DNA of 63,069 nt from Pseudomonadota bacterium (GCA_027625145.1 JAQBXK010000009.1:1-63069); one strand, 5' to 3'; shown: positions 36,095-46,499, counted from the stretch's first letter. Notes: generated by a model from the sequence alone, not told the origin. Made by a program: numbers and translations.

Positions 36095-38761
36095 TTAGAA
36101 ATAAAGCGATAAGTCTCTGTGAAATGTTTGGCAAATAAGTATACCTTTTGCTTGTTCAACTGGCAATTCAGATTGTTTTCTTAATCCAATATTACCTTTA
36201 ATTTTTGTATTTAATTCAACAAGTTTAGGTAGCAAATTTTCTTTAGCTTTTAAGCGCCATTCTGCTTCTAATTGATAAAGACTGAAGGCTTTACTAATAT
36301 AATCATTAACTTTATCAAATTTAGGAGATTGCCTTCTCATTTCTTTATGAGATTTATTAATTTGACTAACAATTTTATAACTGCCTCTAATTTTTCTAAA
36401 ATCTTTTTCTAAATCTTTAGCAAAATTCATATACTCAATCTTGTTGATAGTTTCAATTGAATTAGAATATTCAATTAATTTGTTAAATTGATTTTTAAAA
36501 CTAATAAGATTTTCTAAATCATTAATTAATAAAATTTGATTATTTAACTCTTCATACCCTTTGTCTGCTGCATTTCTAAATTTTGTTTGAGCAATTTTTT
36601 CTTTCTTTATAGTATCATTAAATTCTTTATATATTTTTTTCCAATCCTTTGGAATTTCATTTAAATATTTTTGAATAATCAAATTCTCTTCATTAATTTT
36701 AGAATTGATATTCATCCATTTAGAATTTTCATTCTCTTTGTCTATTGTCTGCAATAAAGATTTATATTTTTTAACTTCCTCTTTTGCTTTATCAATTTTT
36801 CTTTCTAAAAATCTGACTTCATTTCTAATTGGCTTATATAATTCAGCTTTGATATTAACTTCATTAGTTGCTTTTTTAACTTCAGGAAGAAGACTTAAAG
36901 AGGAGTTAATATTATTCAAACTTTTTATTAAATTTTGTTGGTCACGTTTTATCATATAAGAAATATCTATTTTTTTAATTTCATTGGTCGACAAAATTAC
37001 ATCTGCACCAATGCTTTTAAACTCATTAAATAAATAATCTTCAATGCATGTCTGTAATTTAGGATTCATTGGTGGGGGAGGCGAATTACCTAATAATGAT
37101 AATCTTGTTGGCAAATAGTTAACAAACGGTTCTGCATACCCAACAATCATCATTGCAAAAATTTGTAAACTTATAAATGGAACCACCCCTTTATACATAC
37201 TAATAGTTGTTACAATTTTTGAAGCAACTCCTCTTAAGTAAAATAAGGCAAAACCAAAAGGAGGAGTTAGAAAAGAGGTTTGTATATTTAATCCAATCAT
37301 AACTCCAAGCCAAACTGCCGTAATATTAGCGCTCGGATCCATAAGAAGAATAGGAGCAACAATAGGAACAACAACAACCGCAATTTCAATAAAATCAAGA
37401 AAAAAACCAAGTACAAAAATAACTAACATAACTATGATAAATTGGCTCCAAAAACCTCCTGGCATTCCAATAAGAAAATCTTTTACTACATCCTCACCTC
37501 CAAATCCTCTAAATGCCGCTGTAAGCATAGCTGCACCTAATAAAATTATAAATACTAAAGAAGTTGTTTTAGCTGTTTCGAGCATTACTCCTTGAAGAGT
37601 ATCATCAATTTTAAAAGCTCTCCAAGCACTCCAACCGATAGATATAAAAAGGGCAATAGTTCCTATTAATGCTAAAACAATACCTATGACGTCATTATCT
37701 GTTTGAATAGATCTAATATTCACATTAAACGCGGTTGTTATATACAATAAAAAAGCTATTGAACTTAATGCTATTATAGATGGATAAAAACAGCTTTTCT
37801 TCCCAGATGTCAGCCTGTATCCAGCCATAATAAGAGCTCCTACCGCTCCAATCGCTCCTGCTTGATTTACAGTAGCAATACCTCCAATAATTGACCCTAG
37901 AACAATGAAAATCAATGTTAGAGGTGGAATTAACGAAAGAAAAACCTTTATAACAAAAGATTTGTCACGCTTACCTTCAAGAGGCACAGCTGGAGCTAAA
38001 CTGGGCTTAAAATACGCTGCAACTAAAATATATAACATATATAATAAAACTAAAAGCAACCCAGGAAGCAATGCTCCCATAAACATATCTCCAGCACTTG
38101 TAGAATTAACTCCAAATTCTGATGGCATAGTTAATTGACCAGTGTTTTCTTTATACATAGCTTTTCTAGCCATGTCGGCAATATCTACTGCACTTGAAAG
38201 CTGATCGGCAAGAATGATTAATACAATAGAAGGAGGTATTATTTGTCCCAAAGTACCTGACGCTGCAATAGTGCCGGTTGCTAATCCATGTGAATATTTA
38301 TTTTTTAACATTGCTGGCAATGAAATTAAGCCCATAGCTACAACCGTTGCTCCAACAATTCCAGTTGTAGCGGCAAGTAATGCACCGACAAAAACAACAG
38401 ATATACCAAGTCCACCTCTAACTCTTCCAAATAGCTGCGCCATGGTTATCAATAAATCTTCAGCAATTTTAGAACGTTGCAACATAATTCCCATAAAAAT
38501 AAATAAAGGAATTGCTATTAATGTGTCTCTTTCTACTTCCCAATAGATACCTCTAAAATTAGTAACGCCAGCAGTTAACCAATTAATAGGACCGTCCTGG
38601 ACAAAAAAGGCCGTTGTATCATTTTCTATTAAATAACCAAAGCCACCAGCTAAAACTATAGTAATAATTGCTGACCCCGGAAGCGCAAAAGCCACAGGAA
38701 AACCAGAAGCCAAAGCAAAAGCCATAATACCTAATAATACTAATAAAAAAATGAATTCCAT
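36095..38761 (-). CDS. dctM: TRAP transporter large permease with C-terminal coiled-coil extension
   Basis: Sodium-driven membrane subunit of a TRAP importer. Residues 1-560 hold the hydrophobic DctM core, with G-T-L-G-Q-I-I-P-P-S near 170 and L-T-P-P-F-G-F-A-L-F-Y-L-R-G near 530. Extra hydrophobic segments in the middle exceed the classic 12 helices. After a P-P-P-P hinge (about residue 580) comes a soluble, charged, largely coiled-coil region of about 310 residues ending at 888. Standard DctM is about 430 aa. The extension is probably cytoplasmic and of unknown role. Confidence 0.92.
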   Translation of the reverse strand: MEFIFLLVLLGIMAFALASGFPVAFALPGSAIITIVLAGGFGYLIENDTTAFFVQDGPINWLTAGVTNFRGIYWEVERDTLIAIPLFIFMGIMLQRSKIAEDLLITMAQLFGRVRGGLGISVVFVGALLAATTGIVGATVVAMGLISLPAMLKNKYSHGLATGTIAASGTLGQIIPPSIVLIILADQLSSAVDIADMARKAMYKENTGQLTMPSEFGVNSTSAGDMFMGALLPGLLLVLLYMLYILVAAYFKPSLAPAVPLEGKRDKSFVIKVFLSLIPPLTLIFIVLGSIIGGIATVNQAGAIGAVGALIMAGYRLTSGKKSCFYPSIIALSSIAFLLYITTAFNVNIRSIQTDNDVIGIVLALIGTIALFISIGWSAWRAFKIDDTLQGVMLETAKTTSLVFIILLGAAMLTAAFRGFGGEDVVKDFLIGMPGGFWSQFIIVMLVIFVLGFFLDFIEIAVVVVPIVAPILLMDPSANITAVWLGVMIGLNIQTSFLTPPFGFALFYLRGVASKIVTTISMYKGVVPFISLQIFAMMIVGYAEPFVNYLPTRLSLLGNSPPPPMNPKLQTCIEDYLFNEFKSIGADVILSTNEIKKIDISYMIKRDQQNLIKSLNNINSSLSLLPEVKKATNEVNIKAELYKPIRNEVRFLERKIDKAKEEVKKYKSLLQTIDKENENSKWMNINSKINEENLIIQKYLNEIPKDWKKIYKEFNDTIKKEKIAQTKFRNAADKGYEELNNQILLINDLENLISFKNQFNKLIEYSNSIETINKIEYMNFAKDLEKDFRKIRGSYKIVSQINKSHKEMRRQSPKFDKVNDYISKAFSLYQLEAEWRLKAKENLLPKLVELNTKIKGNIGLRKQSELPVEQAKGILICQTFHRDLSLYF

Positions 38762-38776
38762 TTCAATCCTAAAATA

Positions 38777-39775
38777 TTAATGTGATAAAATTTCACCTAA
38801 TTCTCTGTGGCCTTCTTCTTTATACACATCAGCAGTGCTTTCAAAAAGATAACTTACAAATTGTATCATCATAGAAATGGCAAAAATTGCTAGAAAAGAA
38901 GCTAGCCAATACTTAGTATACATGCCAAAACCAGCTTGTGCAGATTCATAACTAAGCATTGGATTTACAATAATATTAGTTTTTTCCCACATTCCTAAAA
39001 GCAGGATAGCCCAACATAACGTCATTCCTAAAAAGATACATCCATAGGAATTAATTATTCCCTTAGTTCTTCTACTAAAATTTGTGTATATTACATCTAC
39101 CCTTACATGACCATCCTCGAATAAAGTGTACGCACTAGCAAACAAAAATAGTGCTGCGTACCAAAATCTAACAATATCACCTTGAAAAGCTTGTTCATAA
39201 GAGAAAACAAATCTTGTAATAACTATTATAAATTCAGCTATAAGAACAAGAAATGTCAACCATGTGAAAGCGATGTGTTTAACAAAAAATCCAACAATAA
39301 AACCTAAAAAAACTAAAGGGATATGAATATAAGGACCTCTAAATTTTGATCTTCCTAATTGAGTAGCTAAATCTTGACCTACAACATTAACTAAAAAATC
39401 CTGTACCCTTAAAAAAGAAATGATCACATCTATTAAACCAACAAAAACCACTGCCCAAAAACAACTTCTAATAAAATAATTTACAAATTTATTAAGAAGC
39501 TCAGAGTCATCTCTAAGTGATATATTTCTCATGCGAATTGCATAAAAAAAAGAACCAAAAATAGCAAATAAATACATTGAAATTTGAAATAAAATTTGAA
39601 ATAAATTTAAATAATTACTTTTATTTTGAATAAAAATAGAAAAAATTGTTGGCCACTCAAGGCTTAAAGTCACAAAAGTATTTATAACAAAGGCAAGCAT
39701 TAAGCTAACCATTAGCCAACCAAAAAATCTTATTAAAACATAAAAATTATATTGTAAAATGGTAGTTTGATTCAT
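38777..39775 (-). CDS. dctQ: TRAP transporter small permease, enlarged (DctQ-like)
   Basis: Small membrane subunit that pairs with DctM. Classic DctQ has about 160-200 aa and four helices. This one has 332 aa with about seven or eight hydrophobic segments. The C-terminal half carries the DctQ pattern (R-F-W-Y-A-A-L-F-L-F-A-S-A-Y-T-L-F-E-D-G-H-V-R-V-D-V). The N-terminal half adds extra helices. It lies between dctP and dctM. Confidence 0.88.
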   Translation of the reverse strand: MNQTTILQYNFYVLIRFFGWLMVSLMLAFVINTFVTLSLEWPTIFSIFIQNKSNYLNLFQILFQISMYLFAIFGSFFYAIRMRNISLRDDSELLNKFVNYFIRSCFWAVVFVGLIDVIISFLRVQDFLVNVVGQDLATQLGRSKFRGPYIHIPLVFLGFIVGFFVKHIAFTWLTFLVLIAEFIIVITRFVFSYEQAFQGDIVRFWYAALFLFASAYTLFEDGHVRVDVIYTNFSRRTKGIINSYGCIFLGMTLCWAILLLGMWEKTNIIVNPMLSYESAQAGFGMYTKYWLASFLAIFAISMMIQFVSYLFESTADVYKEEGHRELGEILSH

Positions 39776-39812
39776 AAAAACTCTAAAATCAAAAAAGTTA
39801 ATTAATTTATAT

Positions 39813-39842
39813 AAACAGGCATCAAAATAATGATGCCTGTTT
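39813..39842 (-). repeat. Intercistronic hairpin between dctP and dctQ
   Basis: Arms AAACAGGCATC (39813-39823) and GATGCCTGTTT (39832-39842) form a perfect 11-bp stem with an 8-base loop, 20 bases after the dctP stop. The mRNA downstream is AU-rich but without a tight T-run. Such a hairpin can end or stabilise most dctP transcripts so that binding protein outnumbers permease, as known in other binding-protein operons. Confidence 0.7.
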
Positions 39843-39862
39843 AAATTTAAAATAGGTAAAGA

Positions 39863-40966
39863 TTAATTTTCAATACCTAAAACTCTATTTCTTTGCGCAT
39901 AATAAGTAGCTTCAGAAAGATTTTTCCATCTTCCCACATCATCTCTTGCTTTAGCAAAACTAGTGTGGATTTCATTAGCTAAATCACTGTGCTGCTGAAC
40001 TTCATCAAAAACTTGTTTAGCACCAACACCCCATGTGTCAAATAATTCATCACTAAACTTTCTTAATTTAACACCATGCTCATTAATCATTTTAGTTAAA
40101 TAAGTACCATTTTTAGCATTATATTCAGCAGAATTATAATCATTATGTTCATGTGCACAAGCAATTAATACTTGCTTATGAGTTTCTGATAAATCATTCC
40201 AAAATTTAGCATTCATTCCTAATGAGGTAAACCCCCCTGGCTCATGCATTCCTGGATAATAATAATATTCAGCTGCCTCATAGAATTTCATAGCATAATC
40301 ATTCCAAGGACCAACCCACTCACAAGCGTCAATAGCGCCTGACATTAAATTTTCATAAATTTGCCCACCTGGTAAAGAAACTGGAGAAACCCCAACCTTA
40401 GCCATAACGTCACCACCTATGCCAGGAATACGCATTTTAAGACCTTTAAGATCTTCAGCTGTATTTATTTCTTTTTTAAACCAACCACCCATTTGTACGC
40501 CAGTGTTCCCAGCAGATAAACATTTAAGACCAAAGCCATCAGCTAATTTGTCCCATAATTGCTGTCCGCCCATATGATGAATCCAAGCAGCGTTTTCTGT
40601 ATAAGTCAAACCGAATGGCACAGATGTAAAATAACTCCATCCAGGATGTTTTCCTTTCCAGTAATAATCAGCAGCGTGATAAGCTTGAGAGTTTCCAGAT
40701 GCAACTTCATCAAAAGAATCAAATGCACCAACTTTTTCACCAGCAGCAAAATATTTAGTTACAATTTCTCCACCTGAAACTTCTTGAATTCTTTTACTTA
40801 ACCTTTGAGCACCAGTTCCTAAACCAGGAAAGTCTCTACCCCAAGTTGAAACAATATTCATCTCAACTTTTTTAGCAGCTAAAGCAGGTGTTGATAGAGC
40901 AGATGCGGCGACAACACTCGCACCAGCAGCTACACCAGCTTTGGTAATAAAGTCTCTACGTTTCAT
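39863..40966 (-). CDS. dctP: TRAP transporter substrate-binding protein (TakP-like)
   Basis: Periplasmic binding protein that captures a carboxylate ligand for the DctQM permease. Twin-arginine signal M-K-R-R-D-F-I-T-K-A-G ending at A-L-A-A. Ligand-site features: L-K-M-R-I-P (conserved Arg that clamps the carboxylate), N-T-G-V-Q-M-G-G-W-F and C-E-W-V-G-P. These resemble TakP of Rhodobacter, which binds 2-oxo acids, so a 2-oxo or hydroxy acid is a reasonable guess. 367 aa, first gene of dctP-dctQ-dctM-ggt. Confidence 0.93.
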   Translation of the reverse strand: MKRRDFITKAGVAAGASVVAASALSTPALAAKKVEMNIVSTWGRDFPGLGTGAQRLSKRIQEVSGGEIVTKYFAAGEKVGAFDSFDEVASGNSQAYHAADYYWKGKHPGWSYFTSVPFGLTYTENAAWIHHMGGQQLWDKLADGFGLKCLSAGNTGVQMGGWFKKEINTAEDLKGLKMRIPGIGGDVMAKVGVSPVSLPGGQIYENLMSGAIDACEWVGPWNDYAMKFYEAAEYYYYPGMHEPGGFTSLGMNAKFWNDLSETHKQVLIACAHEHNDYNSAEYNAKNGTYLTKMINEHGVKLRKFSDELFDTWGVGAKQVFDEVQQHSDLANEIHTSFAKARDDVGRWKNLSEATYYAQRNRVLGIEN

Positions 40967-41157
40967 AAAATATCTCCCATTTTTTATAAATATAAAATTA
41001 AATTTACTTTACGTTATATTAATTATTTTAATAAAAAAATAATTAAATTATAATTTAGTGTTTTTTTTTAATAAAAATGCTTTTTAAAGGATTTTTGCCT
41101 AAATAAATAACATTTTAATGAACAAAAACATATATTTAACATGATAAATAAAAAAGG
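40967..41157 (-). promoter_or_regulatory. Upstream region of the TRAP operon
   Basis: 191 bases of AT-rich sequence between the parC stop and dctP. It probably carries the dctP promoter and the end of the parC transcript. A GGGAGA ribosome binding site precedes dctP. No clear operator dyad or GC-rich terminator is seen. Confidence 0.4.
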
Positions 41158-43374
41158 TTAATTAAATATTGGAGGCCTAGGAAATCCATTCGGAGCCAAT
41201 TTACCAGCCCCCCCTCTTTTTCCTTCCCAAGTAAGAAGATCTGTTTCAACTCTTTTTCGACCACCATTCATTTTCCATGACAACCCTTCATTTTTATTAA
41301 ATGAAGTAAAATCTGATAAAGTGCCGTCTTTATAACGTTGAAGAATAACTCCCTTTCCTTTATTAAGAACAGGCAAATCATCTATAGGAAAAACAATCAA
41401 TTTTCTATTATTTCCAACGATAGCAACAGTGTCTCCAGTAATTTCTTTACATGCTTTAGCTTTAACTTCTCCTTTAACAATAAGAATTTGCTTGCCCGTT
41501 TTTGTTTGGGCAATTAAATTTGCTGAGTTAAGCTTAAACCCATAACCATTAGTTGAAGCAATCATTACGTTGCCATCAAAATATGGAAAGCATGATATAA
41601 TTTTATTTTCTGACTTTAAATCAATAGTTAAAGAAATAGGCTCACCGAACCCTCTGCCAGAAGGTAATTTATTAGCTGGAACAGAAAAAACACGACCATT
41701 ATCAGCAAAGAAAATTATTTTATCAGTGCTTAATGCGTGGACAATAAATAATTCTTTATCGCCTTCTCTATACTTAAGTTCAACATCTTTATCTATATGA
41801 CTTTTTTGGAATCTAACCCAGCCTTGTTCAGATAAAATTATTGTGATTGGCTCTTTTAAAACGAAATGGTTTTCATTAAAATCATCTACTTCAGGTATAT
41901 CTTCAATACTAGTTCGCCTATTGACCAAATCACCAAAATCTTTTTTTAGAGATTTTATCTCATGAGATATAATATTCCATTGTTTGTCCGTATCGTTAAG
42001 TATGCCATTTAAATTTTCTAGCTCAATTTGCAAAGTTGTTAATTCTTTTTTTAATTCTATTTCTTCAAGCTTTCTTAAAGAACGTAATCGCATATCTAAT
42101 ATAGCATTAGCTTGAATCTCATTTATTGAAAAATATGAAATCAATATTTCCTTAGGCTTATCTTCTTCTCTAATTATCTCAATAACTTTATCTAAATTTA
42201 AATAAACAGTTATATAACCATTTAAAATATTTATTCTATTTTCAATTTGACCAACTCTAAATACACTTTTCCTTTGAAGAATGATTTGCCTATGATTTAA
42301 CCAGGACTGTAAGGCTTCTTTCAAAGACTTAACTCCAGGAATATTTTTGTCATCTATTACATTTAAATTAAGAGAGAATCTTGTTTCTAAATCAGATTTT
42401 TTAAAAAGTGTTTCCATAATCATTTCAGGAGATAAATTTCTGCTTCTAGGTTCTAGTACTAATCTTATATCTTCTGCACTTTCATCCCGAATATCTGACA
42501 ACATAGGAAGATGTTTATTTTCCATTAGCTCAGCAATTTTTTCTAACAATCTACTTTTTTGAACTTGATAAGGTATCTCTGTTACAACAATTTGCCATTG
42601 CCCAGCACTTAACTTTTCAACATTCCACCTAGCCCTTAACCTAAACCCACCTTTACCCGCTTTGTAGGCTTCAACAATTGAGTTTCTACTTTCAACTAAA
42701 ATTCCTCCTGTAGGAAAATCAGGTCCATGAACATAATTGATTATAGTACTGTCCGAAGCATTAGGAAATTTGATTAAATGGATTATCGCATCGCATAATT
42801 CTCCGATATTATGAGGAGGAATAGAAGTAGCCATTCCAACCGCAATTCCTTGAGAACCATTGGCTAGTAAATTAGGAAAAGCTGATGGCAGCACTACAGG
42901 TTCTTTACCTTCATCATCATAAGTAACTCGAAAATCAACAGTATCTTGGTCAATGTCTAATAAAAGCAGTTCTGCTGCCTTAGTCATCCTTGCTTCAGTA
43001 TATCTCATTGCAGCAGCATTATCACCGTCGATATTTCCAAAATTTCCTTGACCATCAACAAGAGGATATCTTAATGCAAAATCTTGAGCCATCCTTACCA
43101 TTGAATCATATATTGCAGCATCACCGTGAGGATGAAATTTACCCATCACATCACCAACTACTCTTGCTGATTTTTTGTAACTTAGATTATAATTAAGTTT
43201 TAATTGCCTCATTGCATACAAAACTCTTCTATGAACAGGCTTAAGGCCATCGCGAACATCAGGTAACGATCTAGATGTTATAGTGGACAAAGCATAAGAT
43301 AAGTAACGTTCTGATATAGCTTGTGAAAAACTAGTTAAAATAACATTATCATCTTTTAAATCGTTATCACTCAT
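41158..43374 (-). CDS. parC: DNA topoisomerase IV subunit A
   Basis: Decatenates chromosomes with ParE. Type IIA A subunit: N-terminal [22 protein letters not shown], the active-site Tyr in [10 protein letters not shown] and a C-terminal beta-pinwheel region. It lacks the GyrA box QRRGGKG, supporting ParC over GyrA. 738 aa. It is 21 bases downstream of recO in the minus-strand block. Confidence 0.94.
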   Translation of the reverse strand: MSDNDLKDDNVILTSFSQAISERYLSYALSTITSRSLPDVRDGLKPVHRRVLYAMRQLKLNYNLSYKKSARVVGDVMGKFHPHGDAAIYDSMVRMAQDFALRYPLVDGQGNFGNIDGDNAAAMRYTEARMTKAAELLLLDIDQDTVDFRVTYDDEGKEPVVLPSAFPNLLANGSQGIAVGMATSIPPHNIGELCDAIIHLIKFPNASDSTIINYVHGPDFPTGGILVESRNSIVEAYKAGKGGFRLRARWNVEKLSAGQWQIVVTEIPYQVQKSRLLEKIAELMENKHLPMLSDIRDESAEDIRLVLEPRSRNLSPEMIMETLFKKSDLETRFSLNLNVIDDKNIPGVKSLKEALQSWLNHRQIILQRKSVFRVGQIENRINILNGYITVYLNLDKVIEIIREEDKPKEILISYFSINEIQANAILDMRLRSLRKLEEIELKKELTTLQIELENLNGILNDTDKQWNIISHEIKSLKKDFGDLVNRRTSIEDIPEVDDFNENHFVLKEPITIILSEQGWVRFQKSHIDKDVELKYREGDKELFIVHALSTDKIIFFADNGRVFSVPANKLPSGRGFGEPISLTIDLKSENKIISCFPYFDGNVMIASTNGYGFKLNSANLIAQTKTGKQILIVKGEVKAKACKEITGDTVAIVGNNRKLIVFPIDDLPVLNKGKGVILQRYKDGTLSDFTSFNKNEGLSWKMNGGRKRVETDLLTWEGKRGGAGKLAPNGFPRPPIFN

Positions 43375-43395
43375 TAACTTAACCTTTTTTAAAAA

Positions 43396-44154
43396 TTAAA
43401 ATTTTTCGATCATTTCTATAAATCTAGTTCTAGCTTTAGGCATAATATTACTTTTTTCATTATTAATAGAAGCTAATAATTTATTTTCAAAAAAATAAGT
43501 AGTAATTTTTAACCCTGCAACAATTTCATTATAAAAATTAGAACCAACATGTACAAATCCACCTAAAAAAAAAGGTAGTGCTAATAATTTAGGCGCAAAT
43601 TTACCAGCTCCATGTTTTGAGACAGCTTTTCCTGTTTTAGGACTTACAAAGTATAGATCATTTTTACTTCCGGTCACTGCACATTCAGTCAATTTTAATG
43701 CAAAGCCTATAGATCCTAAAACACCTATTTCCCATTTGACATAACCTTCAAGCCAGTAATCAATATTTCTATCATCATCTATAATAATTAGATTTAAAAA
43801 AGCAATTGATGCATTGTAAACTTCTTCATATTTTTGCCTTTCTGGTAAAATTTTTTCTAACAATGAGCACATTGCACTTAAAGCTAAAATCTTTAATTTA
43901 TTATCAAATATTTTACCTGATACAGAAGAAATTAATTCAATTCTATAATTACCCATTTGTTCAACTAATCTTGATTTCCATGAAACAGAGACAATATTCC
44001 CAGGTTGAGCTTGTGAAACTATATTTTTATTTGAATAACCTGATAACCATCCGGAATGCCTTCCATGGTTTTCAGTAAGTATCTGAGTAATTAAGCCTTT
44101 TTCTCCATATTTTCTCACGGACAAAATAATACCTTGATCTACCCAATCAGGCAT
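43396..44154 (-). CDS. recO: DNA repair protein RecO
   Basis: Helps load RecA onto gapped DNA with RecR. 252 aa; N-terminal OB-fold start W-V-D-Q-G-I-I-L-S-V-R-K-Y-G-E-K, then L-T-E-N-H-G-R-H-S-G-W and F-V-S-P-K-T-G-K-A-V-S further on. The identification is supported by its position after era, with an 8-base overlap. Confidence 0.92.
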   Translation of the reverse strand: MPDWVDQGIILSVRKYGEKGLITQILTENHGRHSGWLSGYSNKNIVSQAQPGNIVSVSWKSRLVEQMGNYRIELISSVSGKIFDNKLKILALSAMCSLLEKILPERQKYEEVYNASIAFLNLIIIDDDRNIDYWLEGYVKWEIGVLGSIGFALKLTECAVTGSKNDLYFVSPKTGKAVSKHGAGKFAPKLLALPFFLGGFVHVGSNFYNEIVAGLKITTYFFENKLLASINNEKSNIMPKARTRFIEMIEKF

Positions 44155-45076
44155 TGAAATCCAGACCTATAGAAGAATATTTTCTAGGATCTTCCATCCA
44201 ATTTTTTTTGTATTTAATAAATAAAAAAAGATGAATTTTACAATTTAATAATTCTTCTAATTCCTTACGTGAAGCAATACCTACTCTTTTAATATTCTGC
44301 CCACCTTTGCCTAATATAATTGGTTTATGGCTCTCTTTATTAACGTATATTACCTGCTCAATATTAATGCTCTTATTAGGGTTTATTGACCATTTCTCAG
44401 TTTCAACCATTAAATTATAAGGCAATTCTTGATTTAAAGTATTAAATAACTTTTCTCTTGTTATTTCTGATGCTAGTAAAGCTTCAGGCAAATCAGATAC
44501 TGTATCTTTATCATATAAAAAAGGGTGTACAGGCATTACGCCTGCAAGGTAAGAAAGTAAATCATTGCATCCACTCCCATTTTTAGCTGAAATCATAAAA
44601 ACTTTTTGAAAATCAAATAGTTTTTCAATATTTAATGTTCTTTCCAATAACTTATCTTTTGGACATAAATCAATTTTATTTAAAACTAAGATTGCAGTAG
44701 CTTTAATTTTTATCAGTCTTTCTATAATTTTCAAAGTTTCATCATTAATTTTAGCTCTAGAAACATCATGAATAAAAATCACATTATCACAATACTTTAG
44801 CTCTGACCAAGCAGCAGAAACCATGGCTTTATCTAATCTCCTCTTAGCATTAAAAATACCTGGTGTATCAATAAAAATAATCTGAGATTGAATGCCTTTT
44901 TCCTTATCAATATCATATAAAGTAATCCCTTTTACACAAAACCTTGTGGTTTGAACTTTATGAGAAACTATTGATATTTTTTTACCAACCATCTTGTTTA
45001 TTAACGTAGATTTTCCTGAATTAGGTATACCTAAAATATTAACAAAACCAGATCTGTTTTTTAATTTATTTTCCAA
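44147..45076 (-). CDS. era: GTPase Era
   Basis: 16S rRNA maturation and 30S assembly GTPase. G1 G-I-P-N-S-G-K-S-T, G3 D-T-P-G and G4 N-K-I-D, with a C-terminal KH domain containing I-L-G-K-G-G-Q-N-I-K-R-V-G. 309 aa. Its start codon is TTG (M-E-N-K-L-K). Ordered after rnc, as in most proteobacteria. Confidence 0.96.
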   Translation of the reverse strand: MENKLKNRSGFVNILGIPNSGKSTLINKMVGKKISIVSHKVQTTRFCVKGITLYDIDKEKGIQSQIIFIDTPGIFNAKRRLDKAMVSAAWSELKYCDNVIFIHDVSRAKINDETLKIIERLIKIKATAILVLNKIDLCPKDKLLERTLNIEKLFDFQKVFMISAKNGSGCNDLLSYLAGVMPVHPFLYDKDTVSDLPEALLASEITREKLFNTLNQELPYNLMVETEKWSINPNKSINIEQVIYVNKESHKPIILGKGGQNIKRVGIASRKELEELLNCKIHLFLFIKYKKNWMEDPRKYSSIGLDFNA

Positions 45077-45104
45077 TAAAATACCTTAAATATAGCTATT
45101 AAAA

Positions 45105-45764
45105 TTAAATATTTAAAAATCCCAACAATTTACTAGCCGCGACTTCTTCTGCAATTCTTAAGCTGGATCCTTCACCTAACATAAAAGTATCTTGATTAAC
45201 GCAAACCGAGACAGTAAAAACTGGATTATGGTCAGGGCCAGATTTATTGGTCATCGAATATTTCGGTAACACTTTATATTTTTTTAAACAAAATTCTTGA
45301 AGTAAAGATTTAGAGTGCCTAAGAGGAGGCGAGCTTTTTGAAACCATGTTTAGTATTTTATTTTCTATGAAATTTCTACATTCATTGATATTAGAATCAA
45401 TATAAATTGCTCCAATTAGTGATTCAATTACGTCACTTAAAATAGATTTATTATTATACAAATTATCCCCTTTTTGAGTTTGTATAAAGTCTGCTATTTT
45501 TAGATTTTGAGCGCATTCAGCAAGAAAGTCTTGATTAGCATATTTTTGATAATAATCATTTAAACAACCTTCATTAACTTCAGGAAATAATTTAAAAAAA
45601 TATTCAGCTAATATTAAGCCTAAAACTCTATCACCAAGAAACTCTAATCTTTCATAATTTTGAGAAATTGAGATGGAGGAACTTGAGTGAGTTAAAGCTT
45701 CAATTAATAAGTCTTGGTTATTAAATTTATAATTTATTTTTTTTTCAAATTGATCAAGCAGCAA
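45105..45764 (-). CDS. rnc: Ribonuclease III
   Basis: Processes rRNA precursors by cutting double-stranded RNA. Signature E-R-L-E-F-L-G-D-R-V-L (metal-binding) near residue 40, second metal site D-V-I-E-S-L-I-G-A and a C-terminal double-stranded RNA-binding domain. 219 aa. TTG start that immediately follows the lepB stop. Confidence 0.96.
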   Translation of the reverse strand: MLLDQFEKKINYKFNNQDLLIEALTHSSSSISISQNYERLEFLGDRVLGLILAEYFFKLFPEVNEGCLNDYYQKYANQDFLAECAQNLKIADFIQTQKGDNLYNNKSILSDVIESLIGAIYIDSNINECRNFIENKILNMVSKSSPPLRHSKSLLQEFCLKKYKVLPKYSMTNKSGPDHNPVFTVSVCVNQDTFMLGEGSSLRIAEEVAASKLLGFLNI

Positions 45765-46499
45765 TTACTTAATAGCCTCCCCTATTCTAGAAAATCTTAT
45801 AGACTTGTGCCATTTCCAAAATTCATAAAAAGATGCTGAACTATCATGAGAAAAGAATATTATTTGAGCTTTTCCTATTAAGTTTTTTTTAGGAACAAAC
45901 CCTACTTCAGATGACCTACTATCTCTACTATTATCTCTATTGTCGCCCATAAAGAAAAAATGATCTTTAGGAACTTTAAATTCTATAGTATCATCAAAAT
46001 TATCAATATCACTATATTCTATAATCTTATGATATTCACTTCCTTCAAAGGTTTCTTTATATTCTATTAAAGTCTGCTGATTACCGTTAATATTTTTCAT
46101 TGTTCCTATATTAGCTTTAATCCTATTTACACTTTTACCATTTATAAACAAAATACCTTCTTTTACTTGTATTGTGTCATTAGGCAATCCAACTAAGCGT
46201 TTAATATAATCTATGCTTTCGTCTCCTGGCTTTCTAAAAACAATTACATCACCTCGTTCAGGAGATTTATCAAAAATACGATCATTAATAGGAACTACAC
46301 CAAATGGAAAACTATATTTAGAATAACCATAAGAATATTTGGAGACGAACAAATAGTCTCCAACCAATAAAGTAGGGATCATTGAACCAGATGGAATATT
46401 AAAAGGTTCAAAAAAAATAGATCTAAAAATGATAGCAATAGAACCTGCAACCATCAAAGTTTTGATCAACTCTCCAAAACTGTTTTTTGCTGCACGCAT
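45765..46499 (-). CDS. lepB: Signal peptidase I
   Basis: Removes Sec signal peptides at the outer face of the inner membrane. N-terminal membrane segment (A-G-S-I-A-I-I-F-R-S), catalytic Ser in P-S-G-S-M-I-P-T-L-L-V-G-D, catalytic Lys in Y-I-K-R-L-V-G-L-P-N-D and G-D-N-R-D-N-S-R-D-S-R. 244 aa, single-membrane-span type. 58 bases downstream of acpS, the usual acpS-lepB-rnc-era cluster. Confidence 0.96.
   Translation of the reverse strand: MRAAKNSFGELIKTLMVAGSIAIIFRSIFFEPFNIPSGSMIPTLLVGDYLFVSKYSYGYSKYSFPFGVVPINDRIFDKSPERGDVIVFRKPGDESIDYIKRLVGLPNDTIQVKEGILFINGKSVNRIKANIGTMKNINGNQQTLIEYKETFEGSEYHKIIEYSDIDNFDDTIEFKVPKDHFFFMGDNRDNSRDSRSSEVGFVPKKNLIGKAQIIFFSHDSSASFYEFWKWHKSIRFSRIGEAIK

Noticed and set aside
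39813-39842. Hairpin after dctP as a full terminator
   Set aside because: No compact T-run follows the stem, and the downstream dctQ and dctM need transcription from dctP. Partial termination or stabilisation is more likely.
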